From NCBI GenBank assembly GCA_004346725.1, contig SMDE01000005.1, positions 124,001 through 188,000 on the forward strand: DNA of 64,000 nt, read 5' to 3'. The notes below the pieces were generated by a model that had not been told where the DNA came from, made no database searches, and was given only the letters and a program-made list of their open reading frames with translations. The position numbers were made by a program, and so were the translations under genes. The DNA comes from Phytobacter diazotrophicus (GTDB lineage Bacteria; Pseudomonadota; Gammaproteobacteria; Enterobacterales; Enterobacteriaceae). Positions 41,413 to 51,300 of the stretch are shown one piece after another; the stretch's first letter is position 1, and every line of letters begins with the position of its first letter.

Positions 41413-43128
41413 ATGAGCACATTACTGTCTGCACAATCATTACGTGTTGAAACGGCATTTGGTCCGTTATTTTCTGATATCTCCTTTACCCTGAAACAAG
41501 GCGACCGGCTTGGTCTCATTGGCGACAACGGCTGCGGCAAAAGTACGCTATTGAAAGTTCTTGATGGCACCCTTTTGCCCTCTGCGGGCAGCGTTTCAGT
41601 GGCGAATCACTGCCTGATGGCGCGCGTTGAGCAACATCTGCCCGACACGCTGTTGGATCTCACCCTGCTTGACGCCGTGCTGGCCCGACTTGCGCCGGGC
41701 GAACGTGACGTTCAGCGCTGGCGTGCGCAAGCGCTGTTAGCCGGAATGGGACTCAGTGAACATGAGATAGCCCTACCTGCGGCAACTCTCAGTGGCGGGC
41801 AACATACCCGGCTATTGTTGGCCCGCGCGTTAATCACCGATCCTGATTTATTGCTCTTGGATGAGCCCAGTAACCATCTCGATCTGCCAACCATGCTCTG
41901 GCTGGAGCGATTTCTGCAGCGCTGGTCTGGTAGCTTTGTGCTGGTTTCTCACGACCGGGCGCTACTGGATGCCGTGACCAATGGCACCTGGATCCTTCGC
42001 GATAACCGGCTGCATTACTTCGCTCTTCCCTGCTCTGCCGCGCGTCAGGCGCTACAGGAGCGGGATGCCAGCGATGCATTGCGCCACAAAGCAGAGCAAA
42101 AAGAGATCGACCGGGTTACCAGCAGCGCCAAACGGCTGGCGACCTGGGGGCGTGTTTACGACAATGAAGATCTGTCGCGCAAAGCAAAGCAAATGGAAAA
42201 GCAGGTAGAACGCCTCAAAGAGAGCCAGACGCAACTGACGGCAGGAAGTCTGTGGCGTTTAACACTCCAGGGCGAACCGCTGATTGCCGACCGTTTGCTG
42301 GAGATGGAACATCTCCCCGTCAGCGCCGCGCCGGGTTTACCACCGCTCTTTTCCGTGCCGCTGGCGCGCGTGAAAACCGGCGACCGAATTGCCATTATCG
42401 GGCAAAACGGCTGTGGGAAGTCCTCCCTGCTTCGGCTTATCTGGCGTCAACTGACCGGTGATATCGCGGCTCCAGGAATGGCGGTTCATCCACGTTTGCA
42501 TGCCGGGTACTATGATCAGACGCTGGAGCAACTGCCCGATGACGCGACGCTTCTGGACGCGCTGGAGCCGTTCGCGCCCTCGGCGGAACTGCGCAAAATG
42601 ACGTTAATCAGCGCCGGGTTTGCCTGGGCTCGTCACGGACAAAAAGTGGCAACGCTCAGCGGCGGCGAGCGCTCCCGGCTGCTATTTGTTGGCCTGTCGC
42701 TGGCACGCTACAACCTGCTGATGCTCGATGAACCGACTAACCATCTGGATATGAGCGGTAAAGAGGCACTGATGCAAACGCTGCAACAGTTCTCGGGCGG
42801 TGTACTGCTGGTCAGCCACGATCGTGAGCTGATTGGTCAGAGTTGTAACCGTTTCTGGCTGGTTGAACAGGGGCAGTTTAGCGAATGGCACGACGTCGAG
42901 GTGGTCTACGACCGTCTGCGCCAGCAACAACAGGGAGACGAGACGCCGGTGACAGCAAAAGCGGCATCAACGGAGTTGGTTGATGAAAGCGATGCGTTAC
43001 TGGAGCAGTTAATTGCTCTGGAAACCCGCCTTGAGCAGGATCTGGCGCGTAAACCGGCGCATCAAAAACCGTTGCTACAGGCGCAGTGGCGAGAGGAGAT
43101 AGCCAGAATCAACCGGTTACTGATGTAA
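41413..43128 (+). CDS. ABC-F family ribosome-associated ATPase
   Basis: Soluble twin-ATPase of 571 residues, no membrane domain. First ABC domain: Walker A GDNGCGKST, signature LSGGQHTRL, Walker B LLLLDEPSNHLD. Second: GQNGCGKSS, LSGGERSRL, LMLDEPTNHLD. A coiled-coil linker (about 215-275, rich in Lys/Glu/Arg) would reach the peptidyl-transferase area, and a charged C-terminal extension follows. It is not EttA, Uup, YbiT or YheS. Ribosome protection against an antibiotic is plausible because of the leader peptide upstream, but unproven. Confidence 0.88.
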   Translation: MSTLLSAQSLRVETAFGPLFSDISFTLKQGDRLGLIGDNGCGKSTLLKVLDGTLLPSAGSVSVANHCLMARVEQHLPDTLLDLTLLDAVLARLAPGERDVQRWRAQALLAGMGLSEHEIALPAATLSGGQHTRLLLARALITDPDLLLLDEPSNHLDLPTMLWLERFLQRWSGSFVLVSHDRALLDAVTNGTWILRDNRLHYFALPCSAARQALQERDASDALRHKAEQKEIDRVTSSAKRLATWGRVYDNEDLSRKAKQMEKQVERLKESQTQLTAGSLWRLTLQGEPLIADRLLEMEHLPVSAAPGLPPLFSVPLARVKTGDRIAIIGQNGCGKSSLLRLIWRQLTGDIAAPGMAVHPRLHAGYYDQTLEQLPDDATLLDALEPFAPSAELRKMTLISAGFAWARHGQKVATLSGGERSRLLFVGLSLARYNLLMLDEPTNHLDMSGKEALMQTLQQFSGGVLLVSHDRELIGQSCNRFWLVEQGQFSEWHDVEVVYDRLRQQQQGDETPVTAKAASTELVDESDALLEQLIALETRLEQDLARKPAHQKPLLQAQWREEIARINRLLM

Positions 43129-43140
43129 GACACCTACTTA

Positions 43141-43167
43141 AACAGGCGCTTTTTGCGCCTGTTTTTT
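43141..43167 (+). terminator. Terminator after the ABC-F gene
   Basis: AACAGGCGC (43141-43149) and GCGCCTGTT (43155-43163) form a 9-base stem with a TTTTT loop, followed by a T run. Strong Rho-independent terminator. Confidence 0.9.
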
Positions 43168-43312
43168 CTCATGGCGAGAGAGGCGTTATCTGTTGTAAAA
43201 AGCAATGTAAGCGCTAAAAATGGCCCCGCATAACCGCATATTTTTTTGCATGCCGTTATACGTGCGCTGTCTTATTGATATTTTTCCGCATACCGACTGA
43301 GGTGAAACAGAT

Positions 43313-43750
43313 ATGGATATTTCGACCCGTGGCCTGGATGTGTTGTTTATTGCAGGTTTTGGCCCAGTCCCACGCAACGTGGGCGACAGTAAAGCACTTT
43401 ACCAGGAGACGTTAGGTCTTCCCATTAAGCCCATGGAGGGCAATGAAGATTACCTGTTAGCCGAACATGGCGCGCTGGACGGCGCAAAACATTTTGCACT
43501 CTGGCCGTTGCATCAGGCGGCACAGTCCTGCTTTGGCACAGAAGTATGGCCTGCCGATATTCCCGCGCCGCAAAGCTGGATTGAGTTCGAAGTCGCCGAT
43601 CTTGACAGCGCAACCCGTGTACTGCGCGAAAAAGGCTACGCCCTGCTCGTGGAGAACCGCCTTGAGCCCTGGGGACAAAGCATCACCCGCTTTCTCAGCC
43701 CGGAGGGCATTCTGGTGGGCTTAAGCATTACGCCGTGGCTGCGCGATTAA
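43313..43750 (+). CDS. VOC-family (glyoxalase-like) protein
   Basis: Protein of 145 residues with two beta-alpha-beta-beta-beta modules of the vicinal oxygen chelate superfamily (DVLFIAGFGPVPRN, YQETLGLPIKP, WIEFEVADLDSATRVLREKGY, FLSPEGILVGLSIT). GAGGTG precedes ATG 43313. Members include glyoxalases, dioxygenases and drug-binding proteins; substrate unknown. Stands between the ABC-F gene and the convergent araJ-like gene. Confidence 0.82.
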   Translation: MDISTRGLDVLFIAGFGPVPRNVGDSKALYQETLGLPIKPMEGNEDYLLAEHGALDGAKHFALWPLHQAAQSCFGTEVWPADIPAPQSWIEFEVADLDSATRVLREKGYALLVENRLEPWGQSITRFLSPEGILVGLSITPWLRD

Positions 43751-43790
43751 TTGTTGATGTGACGATAAACGCTCCCTTGAGAACGTTTTT

Positions 43791-44966
43791 TCAGGCCAGT
43801 GCGCTAACGTCAGCCCGAACCCGCTTCGCCTTTACGCGCCCGTACATAAGCAGCGCTGACATGGCCGAGAACGAAAGGATTGCGGCGGGCAAGGTGACGA
43901 AATCCCAGCTCAGACCGAGCGTGATCATCAGGCCGCCAAAATAAGCGCCGATGGCACTGCCGAGGTTAAAGGCAATTTGCCCCCCTGCCGCCCCCAGTAA
44001 TTCACCGCCTTTGGCATTCTGTAAAAGCAGAATTTGTAGCGGTGCCGCCAGAGCGAACAGACCCGCGCAGCAGATAAACCCCATCGTTAAAGAGGCGACT
44101 TTGTTTTCGCCGAAGGCAAACAGCAGCAGCAAAGACAATACAATCACCAGATCGGTGGTGGCTGCGATACGCAGCGGACTATATCGTCCGGACAATCTGC
44201 CGCTTAACAGATTACCCAAGACCATTCCCAGCCCCATCAGCATCATGATGACTGTCATGAACATTTCCGAAAAGCCGGAAACGTTCAGCATAAATGGCTT
44301 CACAAAGCTGAACCAGGCGAAGACGCCCGCGTTGCCAAACATGGTGGCGGCGAAGATAAACCACGGCTCTGGCTTTTTCAGAAAGCGAAACTGTTCGGTA
44401 AAACGGGTTTCGGATTTATCAAAAAGTTGAGGAACCCAGAGGAGAATGGAAACGAGCACCAGCAAATTAAACAGCGCAATCAGCATGAAGGTGTAGCGCC
44501 AGCTAAAGGCATGACCAAGCCAGGTTCCCAGCGGTACACCCGCAAGGTTAGCCACCGTCATCCCGGCGACCATACCCGCAACGGCCAGTGTCACTTTTCC
44601 CGGCGGGGCGATTTTAGACAGAATAATTGCCCCAACGCCGAAGAACGCGCCGTGAGGGAACCCCGACACCAGCCTGCCAATGGCCAGCATGGTATATGAC
44701 GATGAAAAGGTAAAAATTGTATTCCCCACCGCGCACATGGCGACCAGGAACAATAGAATGGTTTTCAAGGAAAAACGGCTGGAGAACACGGCGATAATCG
44801 GCGCGCCGATCACCACGCCAAAAGCATAAAAGGAGATCATATTGCCCGCCGACGGAATGGAGATCCCCACATCTTTCGCCAGTTCGGTCAGCACACCCAT
44901 AATGCCAAATTCCGCCATGCCAAGGCCAAAAGTGCCCAGTGCTAACGAAAAAATCGTCTTTTTCAT
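43791..44966 (-). CDS. araJ: AraJ-like MFS transporter
   Basis: Twelve-helix MFS protein of 391 residues from ATG 44966. It aligns almost colinearly with E. coli AraJ: starts MKKTIFSLALGTFGLGMAEF and shares GRLVSGFPHGAFFGVGAI, LLQNAKGGELLGAAGGQIAFNLG. AraJ is an arabinose-inducible protein that may export arabinose polymers; no ara regulator site is visible here. Divergent from the PPK2 gene. Orthology with araJ is likely but the gene is not in its usual E. coli position. Confidence 0.85.
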   Translation of the reverse strand: MKKTIFSLALGTFGLGMAEFGIMGVLTELAKDVGISIPSAGNMISFYAFGVVIGAPIIAVFSSRFSLKTILLFLVAMCAVGNTIFTFSSSYTMLAIGRLVSGFPHGAFFGVGAIILSKIAPPGKVTLAVAGMVAGMTVANLAGVPLGTWLGHAFSWRYTFMLIALFNLLVLVSILLWVPQLFDKSETRFTEQFRFLKKPEPWFIFAATMFGNAGVFAWFSFVKPFMLNVSGFSEMFMTVIMMLMGLGMVLGNLLSGRLSGRYSPLRIAATTDLVIVLSLLLLFAFGENKVASLTMGFICCAGLFALAAPLQILLLQNAKGGELLGAAGGQIAFNLGSAIGAYFGGLMITLGLSWDFVTLPAAILSFSAMSALLMYGRVKAKRVRADVSALA

Positions 44967-45211
44967 ACCACAACCACATGTTAATAGAATGCAACAAGCA
45001 TTATCGACCATTCGTTAAGTGTGAGCCAGTTCAAACTCTCCTGCTGGCATATTCATCCATACATTCAGCTCAGGCTGTGAATGTTTTCATACCCTATGCG
45101 ATATATCGGAACCCCCTGAAATACAATGACACGAGTAATTTTCGCGCGCACCTGAACCGACCATTACACTTCTTAGGCGTCTCGTTATTTATTTGAAAGA
45201 GGAAGAGAGTC

Positions 45212-46030
45212 ATGGGAAAGAAGAAAAACATCAGCACCATCGCTGACGCACCTCCTGCGGCGCCGCTTAAAAACAAGGAATATGAGAAAGAGTTACGCCG
45301 GCTTCACGTTGAACTGGTAAAACTTCAGCGCTGGGTTGTCAGCAAAGGGCTCAAAGTCTGCATCGTCTTTGAGGGGCGTGATGGCGCGGGCAAAGGCGGC
45401 ACCATCAAAGCCATTACTGAACGCGTCAGTCCACGTATCTTCCGCGTTGTCGCCCTGCCCGCACCCACTGAGCGCGAAAAAAGCCAGCTTTATCTGCAGC
45501 GTTACGTTCCCTATCTGCCGGCGGCAGGTGAAATTGTTATCTTTGACCGTAGCTGGTACAACCGCGCCGGGGTTGAACGCGTGATGGGTTTTTGCACAAT
45601 GGAACAAGTAGATAAATTTCTGGAAAGCATCCCAATGATGGAGCGCGCTATGGTTGAGTCCGGCATTATCTTGTTGAAATACTGGCTTGAGGTGACGCCG
45701 GAAGAGCAAGAACGCCGTCTGCGCGACCGCGTGAACGATGGCCGCAAGACCTGGAAGCTATCCCCCATGGATATCAAATCCTTCGACCGCTGGGATGATT
45801 ACACTGTTGCGCGAGACGCGATGTTCGAAGCCTCCGATACCTCATGGGCACCGTGGTTTGTCGCCCGCTCCGAAGACAAAAAACGTGTACGGCTGAATAT
45901 CATTACCCACCTGCTAACGCAGATCCCTTATGAGGATATTCCGGACGATCCGGTGGAGTTCCCGAAACGCAAAATAGGTAAAGTTAAACCCACCCATTAT
46001 CCTTTCCGTATTATTCCCGAACCGTTCTGA
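45212..46030 (+). CDS. Polyphosphate kinase 2 family protein
   Basis: PPK2-family phosphotransferase of 272 residues. Walker A GRDGAGK at 55-61, Walker B FDRSWYNR at 111-118 and the lid motif (EEQERRLRDRV) are complete. Such enzymes use polyphosphate to phosphorylate nucleoside mono- or diphosphates. GAGGAAGAG precedes ATG 45212. No ppk1 or ppx neighbours; the N-terminal extension of about 45 residues is helical and lysine-rich. A hairpin follows the stop. Confidence 0.9.
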   Translation: MGKKKNISTIADAPPAAPLKNKEYEKELRRLHVELVKLQRWVVSKGLKVCIVFEGRDGAGKGGTIKAITERVSPRIFRVVALPAPTEREKSQLYLQRYVPYLPAAGEIVIFDRSWYNRAGVERVMGFCTMEQVDKFLESIPMMERAMVESGIILLKYWLEVTPEEQERRLRDRVNDGRKTWKLSPMDIKSFDRWDDYTVARDAMFEASDTSWAPWFVARSEDKKRVRLNIITHLLTQIPYEDIPDDPVEFPKRKIGKVKPTHYPFRIIPEPF

Positions 46031-46042
46031 ATAAGTGTCTTC

Positions 46043-46069
46043 CTGCATCGGTTACCGCTGCCGATGCAG
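46043..46069 (+). terminator. hairpin after PPK2
   Basis: CTGCATCGG (46043-46051) and CCGATGCAG (46061-46069) pair perfectly over 9 bases with a 9-base loop; a moderately T-rich stretch follows. Probable terminator 13 bases after the stop. Confidence 0.65.
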
Positions 46070-46142
46070 TTGCCTTTATTTCACGTGTTTCTTTTTTTCT
46101 GGAATTGTTCTCGCAGAAAGGGAATTACCAGGGGGTTCAGTA

Positions 46143-46183
46143 TTGTTTTTTGTGCGGGGGGATTGATAATGTTTACATAAACA
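46143..46183 (+). promoter_or_regulatory. ccdAB promoter and operator
   Basis: TTGTTT (46143-46148), a 16-base spacer, and GATAAT (46165-46170) form a promoter; TGTTTA-CA-TAAACA (46170-46183) is an inverted repeat at the expected transcription start. CcdA-CcdB complexes repress by binding such sites. Confidence 0.6.
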
Positions 46184-46199
46184 CAAGGGAGATGAACTG

Positions 46200-46391
46200 A
46201 TGAAAAATTATTCCGTACATAGTGCGGCGCCTCGTTCACATGCCAGAAGCAACGCGCCACAGGCGAAACCAAAAGGAAAGCCTAATGGTACGAAGCTATC
46301 TGAAAATGAAAAGGAATTTATTCGAGCGATGAATGAGTTTGTTGCAGAACATGGAACTATTACGGATGACGAATATTTTAGGGTGCTTTAA
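46200..46391 (+). CDS. ccdA: CcdA-type antitoxin
   Basis: Antitoxin of 63 residues. The C-terminal half (LSENEKEFIRAMNEFVAEHG) matches the CcdB-binding tail of CcdA family members; the N-terminal half is basic and probably binds DNA, but is not a clean ribbon-helix-helix copy. AGGGAG precedes ATG 46200. The stop overlaps the ccdB start (TAATG). The locus is more AT-rich than its neighbours, pointing to transfer. Confidence 0.8.
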   Translation: MKNYSVHSAAPRSHARSNAPQAKPKGKPNGTKLSENEKEFIRAMNEFVAEHGTITDDEYFRVL

Positions 46392-46714
46392 TGCTGAGAC
46401 AATTTAATGTATATCGAAATCCTTCTTCGCAAACCAATAAAGTATTGCCATATTATATGATTGTTCAGGACGATTGTTATGATGATTTTTCTACCCGAGT
46501 CATCATTCCTCTTATGCGAAACCCAAAGCTGCCTTTATGGCATCTCAATGTCGCACCCAAAATTAATGTCGAGTTTGAATCGCTAACGCTTTATTCACCG
46601 ATGCTGACAAATCTGGAAACGTCGCGGATTCATCATAAAGATTTTATTTGTAACCTCAGGTCGGCCAGGCGAGACGTCGTCAATGCCATCGACGCGTTGA
46701 TCACCAATGTCTGA
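46391..46714 (+). CDS. ccdB: CcdB-family toxin
   Basis: Toxin of 107 residues of the CcdB fold: starts MLRQFNVYRNPS, VVIPL-like strand (VIIPLMRNPKLP), LNVAPKINVEFESLTLYSPMLTNL and C-terminal helix SARRDVVNAIDALI. F-plasmid CcdB poisons DNA gyrase through C-terminal Trp-Gly-Ile; here the last three residues are Thr-Asn-Val, so gyrase poisoning may be weak or altered. Translation is coupled to ccdA by a one-base overlap. Confidence 0.85.
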   Translation: MLRQFNVYRNPSSQTNKVLPYYMIVQDDCYDDFSTRVIIPLMRNPKLPLWHLNVAPKINVEFESLTLYSPMLTNLETSRIHHKDFICNLRSARRDVVNAIDALITNV

Positions 46715-46753
46715 CCATCACCCTCCCCAGCCTGACGCCTGTGAACGCGCCAG

Positions 46754-46792
46754 GCCGGGTAAGCGGGTAAATACGCAGTTGGCATACCCGGC
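46754..46792. terminator. inverted repeat between ccdB and fdnI
   Basis: GCCGGGTA (46754-46761) and TACCCGGC (46785-46792) are perfect complements with a 23-base loop, between the convergent ccdB and fdnI genes. Probable shared terminator; no clear T-tract. Confidence 0.5.
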
Positions 46793-46797
46793 GAACG

Positions 46798-47454
46798 CTA
46801 TCTGAGCCCGTGTATGTTCTCTTCTTTGGCTTCCTGTCTTTCGACCTCACGGTACCAACGCGGATGATGTTTGCGTGCCCAGCGGCGGCTCACTTTCCCT
46901 TCGATCATCCCTTTAATTGAGCCTTTCACCCAGAACGCCATATACATATGAATCAGGATGGCGTGAAGAAGGATAATGGCAGAGGTTGCGTGAATCAGCA
47001 GGCTATAGCGGATCACCTGAATCGGAAAATATGGGGCAAACCAGGGGCGCCAGATTATGATGCCGGATACAAGTAAGATAAAAATCATACTCATGATGGT
47101 CCAGAACATCATCTTTTGCCCGGCGTTATATTTGCCGACTTTCGCGACCTTGTGCTCGTTGCCTTTCAATACCTCCACAATCCCTTTCAACCAGGGAATA
47201 TCCTGCCTGTCCGGGATGTTGTGATGCACAAAGCGCACAAACATCACCATCAGCAGCAGGAAGACCGCAACGCCAAAGAACGGGTGCAAGATGCGCCCCA
47301 TCTGCGGTGTACCAAAGGTCTCCGTCAGCCATTGTAGCGTCGGAAAGAAAAACGAGATCCCCGACAGCGACACCAGGAAGAAGAGGATAACCATCGTCCA
47401 GTGACAGGCGCGATCAATAAACCGGGTGCGCACAATGATTTTCGAATCACTCAT
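46798..47454 (-). CDS. fdnI: Formate dehydrogenase-N gamma subunit (cytochrome b556)
   Basis: Inner-membrane haem b subunit of formate dehydrogenase-N, 218 residues, one more than E. coli FdnI; four helices with the haem histidines (ACHWTM-like [26 protein letters not shown]). Passes electrons from FdnH to menaquinone and forms half of the formate-nitrate redox loop. Matches FdnI, not the FdoI paralogue ([32 protein letters not shown]). Start ATG 47454 overlaps fdnH by 8 bases. Confidence 0.96.
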   Translation of the reverse strand: MSDSKIIVRTRFIDRACHWTMVILFFLVSLSGISFFFPTLQWLTETFGTPQMGRILHPFFGVAVFLLLMVMFVRFVHHNIPDRQDIPWLKGIVEVLKGNEHKVAKVGKYNAGQKMMFWTIMSMIFILLVSGIIIWRPWFAPYFPIQVIRYSLLIHATSAIILLHAILIHMYMAFWVKGSIKGMIEGKVSRRWARKHHPRWYREVERQEAKEENIHGLR

Positions 47455-48328
47455 GATGCTCCTCGTCGTCATCGACTTCTTTATTCGGCCCAATGCCGAT
47501 GTAGTGGTAAATCAACCCGGCAAACGAGGCGATAAATCCGGCGGCAGCCAGCGGTTTCAGCGCCCCTTTCCACAGGCTGATGGACGTGTCGATGACCGGA
47601 TCCTTCGGCAGGTTGTGGTACAACGCCGGTTGGTCATTATGGTGCAGCACATACATCACATGTGTGCCGCCAACGCCTTGCGGGTTGTAGACCCCCGCAT
47701 TCGGATAGCCGCGTTTTTTGAGTTTCTCCACACGCGCCTGCGCGATGTCCAGCATCTCCTTTTTGGTACCAAAGTGAATGGCCCCGGTTGGGCAGGTTTT
47801 CACGCAGGCCGGCTCCTGGCCGACACTCACGCGATCCACACACAAGGTGCATTTATAGACCCGGTTATCCTCTTTATTGAGGCGCGGGACGTTAAAGGGG
47901 CACCCGGCGATGCAGTAGCCGCAGCCGATACAATTTTCCTGCTGGAAATCAACAATCCCATTGGCGTACTGGATGATCGCCCCGGCGGATGGGCAAGCTT
48001 TCAGACAACCCGGATCCTCACAGTGCATGCAGCCATCTTTGCGAATCAGCCACTCCAGCTTGCCGTTCTGCTCGGTTTCGCTAAAGCGCATCACCGTCCA
48101 GGATTTGGCGCTCAGATCCGCCGGGTTGTCGTACACCCCGACGCAGTGCCCGACTTCATCGCGGATATCATTCCACTCAGAGCAGGCCACCTGGCAGGCT
48201 TTGCAGCCCACGCAGGAAGAGACATCAATCAGCTTGGCCACTTCATCTTTATAATCCCGCGCACGTGGCGCGGGGGTGATGGGATTTGTCGCGGAGCGCT
48301 TGAGAATGTCCTGTGTTTCCATTGCCAT
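47447..48328 (-). CDS. fdnH: Formate dehydrogenase-N beta subunit (4 [4Fe-4S])
   Basis: Electron-transfer subunit of 293 residues with four Cys clusters ([63 protein letters not shown]), each coordinating a [4Fe-4S] cluster, and a C-terminal transmembrane helix near 257-279. It links periplasmic FdnG to FdnI. Starts MAMETQDI as in E. coli; begins 11 bases after fdnG and overlaps fdnI. Confidence 0.97.
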   Translation of the reverse strand: MAMETQDILKRSATNPITPAPRARDYKDEVAKLIDVSSCVGCKACQVACSEWNDIRDEVGHCVGVYDNPADLSAKSWTVMRFSETEQNGKLEWLIRKDGCMHCEDPGCLKACPSAGAIIQYANGIVDFQQENCIGCGYCIAGCPFNVPRLNKEDNRVYKCTLCVDRVSVGQEPACVKTCPTGAIHFGTKKEMLDIAQARVEKLKKRGYPNAGVYNPQGVGGTHVMYVLHHNDQPALYHNLPKDPVIDTSISLWKGALKPLAAAGFIASFAGLIYHYIGIGPNKEVDDDEEHHE

Positions 48329-48339
48329 ATCGTCGCTCC

Positions 48340-51300
48340 TTACGCTTTCTCGATGTTGACCAGAAACGCCTTGTACTCCGGCGTTTGCGAGTTCGCATCG
48401 CCGACGTTGGGTGTCAGGGTATTGGCGATGTAGCCTTTCTGCGCCACCCCTTCAAATCCCCAGTGCAGTGGAATGCCAATGGTTTCCACCTGCTGGCCGT
48501 TAACGTGCAGCGTGCGCAGACGACGCGTGACTACCGCCACTGCGCGAATAAAGCCACGCTTGCTGCTGACCTTCACGCGGTCGCCGTTGGCAATGCCTTT
48601 GGCTTTCGCCAGCCCTTCGCTTATCTCGACAAACTGTTCCGGCTGCGCGATAGCGTTCAGACGCGCATGTTTGGTCCATGTATGGAAATGCTCCGTCAGG
48701 CGGTAAGTGGTGCCGACATAGGGGAACCTGTCTTTCTTGCCAAGACGGGCGGCATCGTCTTCGTACAGACGGACGACCGGACTGGAGATCACGTTTGGGT
48801 GCAGCGGGTTCGTGCCGAGCGGCGTTTCCATCGGCTCGTAGTGTTCCGGGAACGGCCCTTCTGCCAGCTTATCAAGCGCAAAAAGACGTCCCAGCCCTTC
48901 CGGCTGCATGATGAACGGATTGGTTGCGCTGCCCGGCGGGGCGGTGTTGAAGTCCGGGATATCGTTACCCGCCCATTTACTGCCGTTCCACTGGATCAGC
49001 ATGCGTTTCGGATCCCAGGGTTGACCGTTGATATCCGCCGAAGCGCGGTTGTAAAGCACGCGGCGGTTCATTGGCCACGCCCAGGACCAGCCCAGCGTAT
49101 TGCCAAGCCCTGACGGGTCAGCGTTATCGCGGTTAGCCATCTGGTTGCCTTGCCCGGTCCAGCTACCGGTATAAATCCAGCAGGAAGACGCGGTGGCTCC
49201 GTCGTCTCGCAACAGCGCAAAACCGCTCAGTAACTCCCCTTTCTTCGCAATCAACGCCCCCGCTGGGTCGTAGAGATCCGCCAGCGCAATGCCGTTGTTC
49301 TCTTTTGCTATTTCCTCAGGCTCGGGGCTTTCAGGTTGCTTATACGCCCAGCGCATTTTGAGCAGCGGCTCAATACCTTTGCCGCCTTCGCTTCGATACA
49401 TCTCGCGCAGGCGATGGTAAATCCCGGCCAGAATTTCACCGTCATTGCGTGCTTCACCCGGCGCATCCTGCCCCTTCCAGTGCCACTGTAGCCAGCGCCC
49501 GGAGTTGGCAATTGAACCCTCCTCTTCGGCAAAACAGGTCGATGGCAGACGGAAAACTTCAGTCTGGATGGCCGTCGGATCCACATCATTCATTTCGCCG
49601 TGGTTCTGCCAGAAATTAGAGGTTTCCGTGACCAGCGGATCGATAACCACCATGTATTTCAGCTTGCTCAGGCTGCGCACCACTTTGTTTTTGTCCGGGA
49701 AAGACGCCACCGGGTTAAAGCCCTGGCAGAGGTAGCCTGTGACATTGCCTTTATCCATCATGTTGAAATACTTGATAACGTCATAGGCCTGGTCCCACTT
49801 CGGCAGCCAGTCAAAGCCCCAGTTGTTCTCCTTCTGCGCGGCATCGCCATAGAAGGATTTCATCAGACTGACGAAGAACTTCGGATAGTTACCCCAGTAG
49901 TTCACCTGATCGGGCAGCATGGCTTTCGGTGTATTTGCCGTGAGATAAGATTGCAGATCTGCCTGTTTTTCTGACGGCAGCGTCAGATAGCCCGGCAGAC
50001 TGGTCGACAGCAACCCTAAGTCTGTTAAGCCCTGAATATTGGAGTGACCGCGCAGCGCGTTAACGCCGCCGCCAGCCATGCCCATATTGCCGAGAAGAAG
50101 CTGGATCATCGCCATGGTGCGGATGTTCTGCGCACCCACGGTGTGCTGCGTCCAGCCCAGCGCATACAGAAAGGTGGTGGTACGGTCTGCCGCGCTGGTG
50201 GAGGCCAGCACTTCGCAGACTTTCAGGAAGTCTTCTTTTGGCGTACCGCAGATATTTTCCACCACCTCAGGCGTATAGCGGGAAACGTGCGTTTTTAGCA
50301 GGTTCCACACGCAGCGCGGATGGGTCAGCGTTTCATCCCGTCTGGCATAGCCGTTTTCATCGAACTGATAGTGCCAGGAGGATTTATCGTACTGGCGTTT
50401 TTGCGCGTCATAACCGCTGAACAAGCCGTCATCAAAGGCAAAATCGTCCCGCACCAGCAGGCTGGCGTTGGTGTAGTGTTTGACGTATTCGGCGTTGATC
50501 TTATTGTTTTCGATCAGGTACAGCAGTACGCCCGACAGGAAAGTGATGTCGGTACCGGAACGGATTGGCGCATAGATATCCGCCACCGACGCCGTACGCG
50601 TAAAGCGCGGGTCGACGACAATCAGCGTCGCATCGTTACTGTTTTTTGCTTCCATCGCCCAGCGGAATCCCACCGGATGTGCCTCAGCGGCGTTACCGCC
50701 CATCACCATCACGACGTTCGCGTTTTTGATATCAACCCAGTGGTTGGTCATCGCACCGCGACCAAATGTTGGAGCAAGACTTGCTACCGTTGGTCCGTGT
50801 CAGACGCGCGCCTGGTTGTCTACCGCCAGCATGCCGAGAGAGCGCACAAATTTTTGCGTCAGCATGCCGGTTTCATTGCTGGCTGCCGAGGCGCACAGCA
50901 TCCCGGTGGAGAGCCAGCGATTGACCGTTACACCTTGCGCATTCTTCTCTACAAAGTTGGCGTCACGATCATCTTTCATCAGTCTGGCAATACGTTCGAA
51001 GGCGTCATGCCAGGAGATGCGCTGCCATTTGTCAGACCCCGGGGCGCGGTATTCCGGGTAGCGCAGACGGTTGTCACTGTGAACATAATCGAGCAGGCCC
51101 GCCCCTTTCGGGCACAGCGCGCCGCGGCTAACCGGATGATCCGGGTCACCTTCAATGTGATAAATCGATTCACGGGCATTTTTCGCCCCATCACCCAGGC
51201 TATACATTAATAGCCCGCAACCTACGGAGCAGTATGTGCAGGTATTTCGAACCTCTTTCGCACGCAGGAGCTTATAATTTCGCGCCTGCGCCAGTGCCGC

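Noticed and set aside
50800-50802. fdnG as two genes or a nonsense pseudogene
   Set aside because: The TGA is the conserved selenocysteine codon, followed by a SECIS-like stem, and the joined product has the exact family length.
47426-51210. Long open frames on the plus strand across fdnI-fdnG (up to 335 codons)
   Set aside because: They are antisense shadows created by the strong codon bias of the fdn genes; no ribosome sites and no family features.
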